A DNA stretch of 48,332 nucleotides, from NCBI GenBank assembly GCA_903917755.1, contig CAIXBT010000167.1, positions 1 to 48,332 of the forward strand. Direction: 5' to 3'. The position numbers and the translations under genes are program-made. The DNA comes from an uncultured Bacteroidota bacterium. GTDB lineage: Bacteria > Bacteroidota > Bacteroidia > Chitinophagales > LD1. The notes under the pieces are model-generated. The model was not told where the DNA came from and made no database searches. It saw nothing but the letters and a program-made list of their open reading frames with translations. Shown here piece by piece: positions 44,602-48,332 of this stretch; position 1 is the first letter of the stretch; each line of letters opens with the position of its first letter.

Positions 44602-46317
44602 TTATCCTGATATCGAGGGCAATAACGAGAGATTTGTTTCGATCAGTTTGTAATCGATCCCGTCATATACATTTGGCATTTCTCCGACCTTAGTTGCCCG
44701 GTTTATCAGTTCATTGTTGTTTGTCCACTCGTCCTTCAGATAGTAATCACTATCTTCTTTATAAATACTGACCAGCGCCTTTTCTTCATTTTCGCATACG
44801 AAACTGTAGTAATCAGATTTAGTGTGTGTCAGCCTTATACAGAAGCATATACGATCTTCATCAGTCTGATTTGGTAGAGCATCATGTATCAGCCTTAGAT
44901 CAAAAAGTACCGCCTGCCCTGCTTTAAGGTTGAAAATCTTTTTCCTCCTGACAAACTCAGGTATAAGTGATATATATGGCCATTTCAGCCCATTGACAAA
45001 CATGACATGCGAAAATTTATGGCTTTTCTCGATCGCACATAGGGCACCATTTTTTTCATTGACATCGATCAAAGGACACCATATACCATAATGCGGTTCC
45101 AAATGCGTGTTTAGTAATAAGGATGTGTCATTATGCCAGGTGAGATTGCCTTCTGATTTTGCATATTTAGTAAAAAAGCTGGCAATCGGTGTCAGGTAAT
45201 CATTAAAATACTTGTCCAAAGCCGGTCTCGCTGTCCCTATAATGAAATCATGTATATATCTTTTGGTAGCAGGTGTGGTATGCTCCATAGGAGTAAATCT
45301 GCCGATAGAGGTATGAGAAGAACTGAACAGTTTGATATATTCTGCTTTCAAAGCAGCTACTTCCTTGTCATTTAGCAAATCTATAACGACAAAACCATCA
45401 CGATACATTTTTTTCTCCAGGTCACCATCTCGCAGCAAGTGCAATTGTATCGGTTCAAAACCTTTTTCATCGGTGCCAAAATATGCTTTGAATTTCTGCA
45501 CCAGATCGATCGATGTGAGTTTTGAATTATCGATCAGATTAATGGCTTGCTCTGCTTTGCTTATAGGATTCACTGGCGCGCCACCCTTCTCTAAGCTGCC
45601 CAGTGAACTTAAAAAAATGGCCGGATCAATGGTATATACATCGGTCTTATTTTCCTTTGTGTTTTTTTGAAAATATTGAAGCGGAGCGTTTTTTTGATAA
45701 ATACTCACGATAGCAGAAACTCTATTTTGTCCCGACAGATTAGGATATGAGGCATGAAAAAGCGAATTGTGATATACTAGTACATCTCCCGGTGGGATGA
45801 TCATATCAGCCACATACGGCTTAACGGTCTCATCGGTGTTTATCATAGGCATATCATAGGTCCCGGAACGCAAGTTCTGAAAAAAATGATGGCTGCCGGG
45901 CAATACGATCATTCCTCCATTGGCGGGGTAGGATAGCTCCAATGGGATCCATATTTGATAACTCGTGTATTGATCTTCATCCACTATATTCCAGTCCTGA
46001 TGCAGCGGGAGTTCTCTGCTCGTATTTGCTCCCTTGACCATAAATCCTGATATAAAAAAATCAAAGTTTTCAAATGTCCTGGTCAGAGAAGGCATTAATA
46101 TATCCTTGATCTTATTGCGGATCAATAGGCTCTCCTCCGGTGAGGTTCTGCTATGACTGGCAGCTACTCCTGATACATTCTTCTCAAGCACAAACTGCTC
46201 ATATACCGACCCAATGCTTTTTATTTGCTCCGCATTAAGAAGTGGGATCATGCAAAAGCCAAGTTCATCCAGAGCTTTTGCATAGTCCTTGTCAATAATC
46301 AGTGAATCCTTGGCCAT
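44602..46317 (-). CDS. tandem double-domain PhyH dioxygenase
   Basis: This 571-residue protein is a fusion of two PhyH domains. Domain 1 (about 1-240) has His106-Gln-Asp108 and His188 (SLFHAS). Domain 2 (about 290-530) has His395-Asn-Asp397 and His478 (LIHDA), so both carry a complete 2-His-1-Asp triad although the second reads HND. NGGMIVLPGSHHF and NGALCAIEKSHKF are the family blocks. A linker of about 50 residues joins the domains. It lies convergent to the halogenase candidate with a 12-base gap and divergent from the Wzt gene. It is the second such fusion in the window (compare 8753). Probably two active oxygenation sites. Confidence 0.9.
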   Translation of the reverse strand: MAKDSLIIDKDYAKALDELGFCMIPLLNAEQIKSIGSVYEQFVLEKNVSGVAASHSRTSPEESLLIRNKIKDILMPSLTRTFENFDFFISGFMVKGANTSRELPLHQDWNIVDEDQYTSYQIWIPLELSYPANGGMIVLPGSHHFFQNLRSGTYDMPMINTDETVKPYVADMIIPPGDVLVYHNSLFHASYPNLSGQNRVSAIVSIYQKNAPLQYFQKNTKENKTDVYTIDPAIFLSSLGSLEKGGAPVNPISKAEQAINLIDNSKLTSIDLVQKFKAYFGTDEKGFEPIQLHLLRDGDLEKKMYRDGFVVIDLLNDKEVAALKAEYIKLFSSSHTSIGRFTPMEHTTPATKRYIHDFIIGTARPALDKYFNDYLTPIASFFTKYAKSEGNLTWHNDTSLLLNTHLEPHYGIWCPLIDVNEKNGALCAIEKSHKFSHVMFVNGLKWPYISLIPEFVRRKKIFNLKAGQAVLFDLRLIHDALPNQTDEDRICFCIRLTHTKSDYYSFVCENEEKALVSIYKEDSDYYLKDEWTNNNELINRATKVGEMPNVYDGIDYKLIETNLSLLPSISG

Positions 46318-46566
46318 ATATCTTACTATATAATTTTAATATTCTCTATGATGATATACAGAGGTATTAGTAATACATAGTTACGTCAATTTTTTCGAAA
46401 ACAGGAAGTGATTTTTGGTAGTAAATGCATAAAATAGGAATTGTGATTGGCTTTTGATACAAATACATGGGTCCATTTTCATTTTTCATTGAGAATGTCA
46501 TTTTATAGACCAAATCCAATGATTGTTCCATATTTGTAGAAGGTAAGATCATTAACTTCTTAAAAG
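46318..46566. other. divergent intergenic region between double PhyH and Wzt
   Basis: These 249 bases of AT-rich sequence must hold the promoters for the minus-strand PhyH and plus-strand Wzt genes. A 61-codon minus-strand frame lies inside but has no recognisable features, and I do not call it a gene. I see no convincing -33/-7 pair. Confidence 0.4.
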
Positions 46567-47865
46567 ATGAAACCAGAGAGTGAAATAGCCATTGAAATTA
46601 AACACCTGTCAAAGGAATTTCACATTGTGAAGAATAAGGAGACTGAAGGCAACCAGGGCCAGCCTTTTTATGCTTTGCGTGATATTTCATTTACGCTCTA
46701 CAAAGGTGATGTCATCGGCATCATAGGAAGTAATGGCTCAGGCAAAACAACCCTTTTAAAGATACTCAGTCAGATCACTAAACCTACTTCCGGAGAAGCT
46801 CATTTTTATGGTACAGTGACCTCCATTTTGGATATAGGTAGCAATTTTCACCCAGACCTGAGTGGACGGGAGAATGTGTCGATGCAACTAAAATTAGCCG
46901 GGGCTCAGAAGAGTGAATTTGATGCCTTCTATAATAAAATAAAGGAGTTCAGCGAGGTCGGTGACTTTTTTGATCAGCCATTAAAATTTTATTCAAGTGG
47001 GATGTTTTTGAGATTAGCTTTTTCAATAGCATTTCATTTATCCTCAGATATCTTGATACTGGATGAGGTGCTCTCGGTGGGAGATGAGGGCTTCAGGCTG
47101 AAATGTCAGGAATTATTAAAGCTTTTTACCGAGATGGGAAAGACGATCCTGTTTGTATCGCACAACAGGATGGAAATACTTGAACTAAGCAATAAGTGCA
47201 TCTGGCTTGAAAAAGGAGAGATCAAGAGGATCGGTTCTCCATCTATGGTCCTGGGTGAGTATTTTACCATGCATCGTGACAACTATGATGGCAAAAAAAT
47301 AATCATTGATATCGAAGCAAATAACGGTGATAACCAGAATAGTAGTCTGGGTTTAATAGATCTGTCCTGGTCCGAAGAGGACGCACCGGGAAATGATATT
47401 TTATCCATTCGGAGTGTATCTGTGAAGCCATCCATGCTTAATGACAGGATCTATCATAACGACTCCATCTCTATGAAATTTGTGATCCACAAAAAAAAGA
47501 AAGGTATTAATATCGGGCCTTTCTTCTTTTTGCAAGATGTCTTTTATCAGCCTGTACTCGTCGGGCATTTCTTAAATAATACCACTGATCAGAACCTGAG
47601 TAGTCTGATAAAAAATGAAACCGGCCTGATCGAGATCAACTGCTCCATACCAGCGGGATTTCTCTTTCCCGGCAAATACTATTTACTGCTACGGTTTGGA
47701 ATGGAAGAAAATGAATGGAACACTGAATCACAGGAGGCATTCAGGTTCTCCGAGAAGCTTCATTTCATAGTGCATGCTGAACCCGGCCATACCGATTTCA
47801 TCGGGGATATGAGCAAAGGATCTGTAAGACCGGCATTGGACTGGGAAATAAAAAAACACCTATAG
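46567..47865 (+). CDS. wzt: ABC transporter ATPase with C-terminal domain (Wzt-like)
   Basis: This 432-residue protein has an N-terminal ATPase with Walker A GSNGSGKTT (about 54-62), signature YSSGM (about 142-146), Walker B ILILDEVLSVGDE (Glu167) and H-loop His199. Residues about 250-432 form a beta-rich C-terminal domain like the carbohydrate-binding domain of Wzt proteins, which recognises the end of the exported glycan. It should pair with the Wzm-like permease at 11643, 34 kb away on the other strand. It ends one base before the stop of the convergent PhyH gene. The extension implies substrate selectivity, possibly for a modified terminus made by the nearby oxygenases. Confidence 0.9.
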   Translation: MKPESEIAIEIKHLSKEFHIVKNKETEGNQGQPFYALRDISFTLYKGDVIGIIGSNGSGKTTLLKILSQITKPTSGEAHFYGTVTSILDIGSNFHPDLSGRENVSMQLKLAGAQKSEFDAFYNKIKEFSEVGDFFDQPLKFYSSGMFLRLAFSIAFHLSSDILILDEVLSVGDEGFRLKCQELLKLFTEMGKTILFVSHNRMEILELSNKCIWLEKGEIKRIGSPSMVLGEYFTMHRDNYDGKKIIIDIEANNGDNQNSSLGLIDLSWSEEDAPGNDILSIRSVSVKPSMLNDRIYHNDSISMKFVIHKKKKGINIGPFFFLQDVFYQPVLVGHFLNNTTDQNLSSLIKNETGLIEINCSIPAGFLFPGKYYLLLRFGMEENEWNTESQEAFRFSEKLHFIVHAEPGHTDFIGDMSKGSVRPALDWEIKKHL

Positions 47866-47866
47866 G

Positions 47867-48332
47867 TCAAAACAGCTGTTTGATCTTATTCAAAAGATGT
47901 CTCTTCCAAAAAGCATTCATTCTGCCGTCTATATATTCTACCTCTTTAGTTGAGAGTTTTTTTTCTCGCTGTCCGGTTTGCGGACGCTGAAAATGCTCAT
48001 AACGAATATAAAACCCCGGGTCATCTACACTATATAATTCGATCTCATCAGTACCCTCCAGCTGAAAATAATGCAGCCATGGGGTGGCTGAGGCCGGCTT
48101 TAAAGAAAAATTGATGGCAGGACGTATCTTTTCTGTTTTATTGGGTGGCGAATAGTGAAGCAGAGCATGATCATATATGATGGCATCTCCTGCTTTCATC
48201 GGAATCAGCTTCCCATAGCGCTTAGCCCATTCATTGTCATGTATCCGTGCGCTCTGCCTTATTCCCGGCCCGCGGATAGCATTAGTGACCTTATGAGAAC
48301 CTTCTATTATTCCCAGACAGCCATTTTGAGCA
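47867..48332 (-). CDS. PhyH-family dioxygenase, 5' end outside the window
   Basis: This is a partial gene whose start lies beyond the right edge. The visible 154 residues begin AQNGCLGIIEGSHKV, the family block before the distal His, then continue with MKAGDAIIYDHALLHYSPPN, giving the distal iron His, and an Arg-containing 2-oxoglutarate region. The proximal HxD motif would be off the window. The apparent internal Met start at 48199 is only a family-conserved Met in the middle of the domain, since the frame stays open upstream with clear PhyH sequence. The basic C terminus (ending KRHLLNKIKQLF) resembles other members here. Confidence 0.88.
   Translation of the reverse strand, partial: AQNGCLGIIEGSHKVTNAIRGPGIRQSARIHDNEWAKRYGKLIPMKAGDAIIYDHALLHYSPPNKTEKIRPAINFSLKPASATPWLHYFQLEGTDEIELYSVDDPGFYIRYEHFQRPQTGQREKKLSTKEVEYIDGRMNAFWKRHLLNKIKQLF

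Noticed and set aside
46367-46552. 61-codon minus-strand frame in the PhyH/Wzt divergent region
   Set aside because: No family features and composition like non-coding sequence; the gap is needed for two promoters.
145-48332. Polyketide, NRPS or classical RiPP gene cluster
   Set aside because: No ketosynthase, adenylation or carrier domain and no precursor peptide is visible; the SPASM and B12 radical-SAM genes sit with glycan and export genes instead.

Overview
The window looks like a Bacteroidota chromosome segment, perhaps a Chitinophaga/Sphingobacteria-like lineage. The base composition is AT-rich and purine-rich Shine-Dalgarno sites are largely absent. Several genes have a Bacteroidota-type -7 box (TAnnTTTG) upstream. 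Paired DUF1501/DUF1800 genes and remnants of a Bacteroidota-type phage tail module are also present. I see no tRNA, rRNA, CRISPR array or intact insertion sequence.

Most of the window reads as one very large tailoring and export locus. It holds seven radical-SAM proteins with an N-terminal cobalamin-binding-like domain (145-1725, 1892-3469, 3586-5184, 5480-6886, 13666-15213, 18246-19667, 36508-38073) and one SPASM-type radical-SAM protein (32807-33871). It also holds ten phytanoyl-CoA-dioxygenase-like (PhyH) genes, two of them double-domain, so twelve PhyH domains in all. There are three aspartyl/asparaginyl beta-hydroxylase-like proteins and a membrane fatty-acid-desaturase-like protein. The protein at 43708-44589 strongly resembles WelO5-type Fe(II)/2-oxoglutarate halogenases and carries their His-x-Gly iron motif. 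Glycosyltransferases, a Gfo/Idh oxidoreductase, an SGNH hydrolase and polytopic membrane proteins supply a glycan-building context. A Wzm-like permease (11643-12482) and a Wzt-like ATPase with a C-terminal extension (46567-47865) supply an ABC export route.

Layout: 0.1-5.2 kb, minus-strand B12 radical-SAM genes; 5.5-6.9 kb, a divergent one; 6.9-12.5 kb, a minus-strand operon of Wzm and four PhyH genes; 12.7-16.9 kb, plus-strand beta-hydroxylase / radical-SAM / beta-hydroxylase genes; 17.0-19.7 kb, a minus-strand five-heme cytochrome and radical-SAM gene; 19.8-26.4 kb, a lipoprotein-like gene and a tandemly duplicated DUF1800-DUF1501 pair; 26.6-28.7 kb, a fibre-like protein and decayed phage tail genes; 28.7-31.7 kb, SGNH hydrolase, glycosyltransferase and oxidoreductase; 32.0-39.9 kb, plus-strand glycosyltransferase, SPASM radical SAM, membrane proteins, desaturase and B12 radical SAM; 39.9-44.6 kb, four PhyH genes and the halogenase candidate; 44.6-48.3 kb, a double PhyH, Wzt, and a PhyH gene cut by the window end.

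My working inference is that the locus makes a lipid-linked or polysaccharide product that is extensively C-H functionalised (hydroxylation, possible radical methylation or rearrangement, possible halogenation) and exported by the split Wzm/Wzt transporter. No polyketide synthase or NRPS is visible. The substrate cannot be read from sequence.
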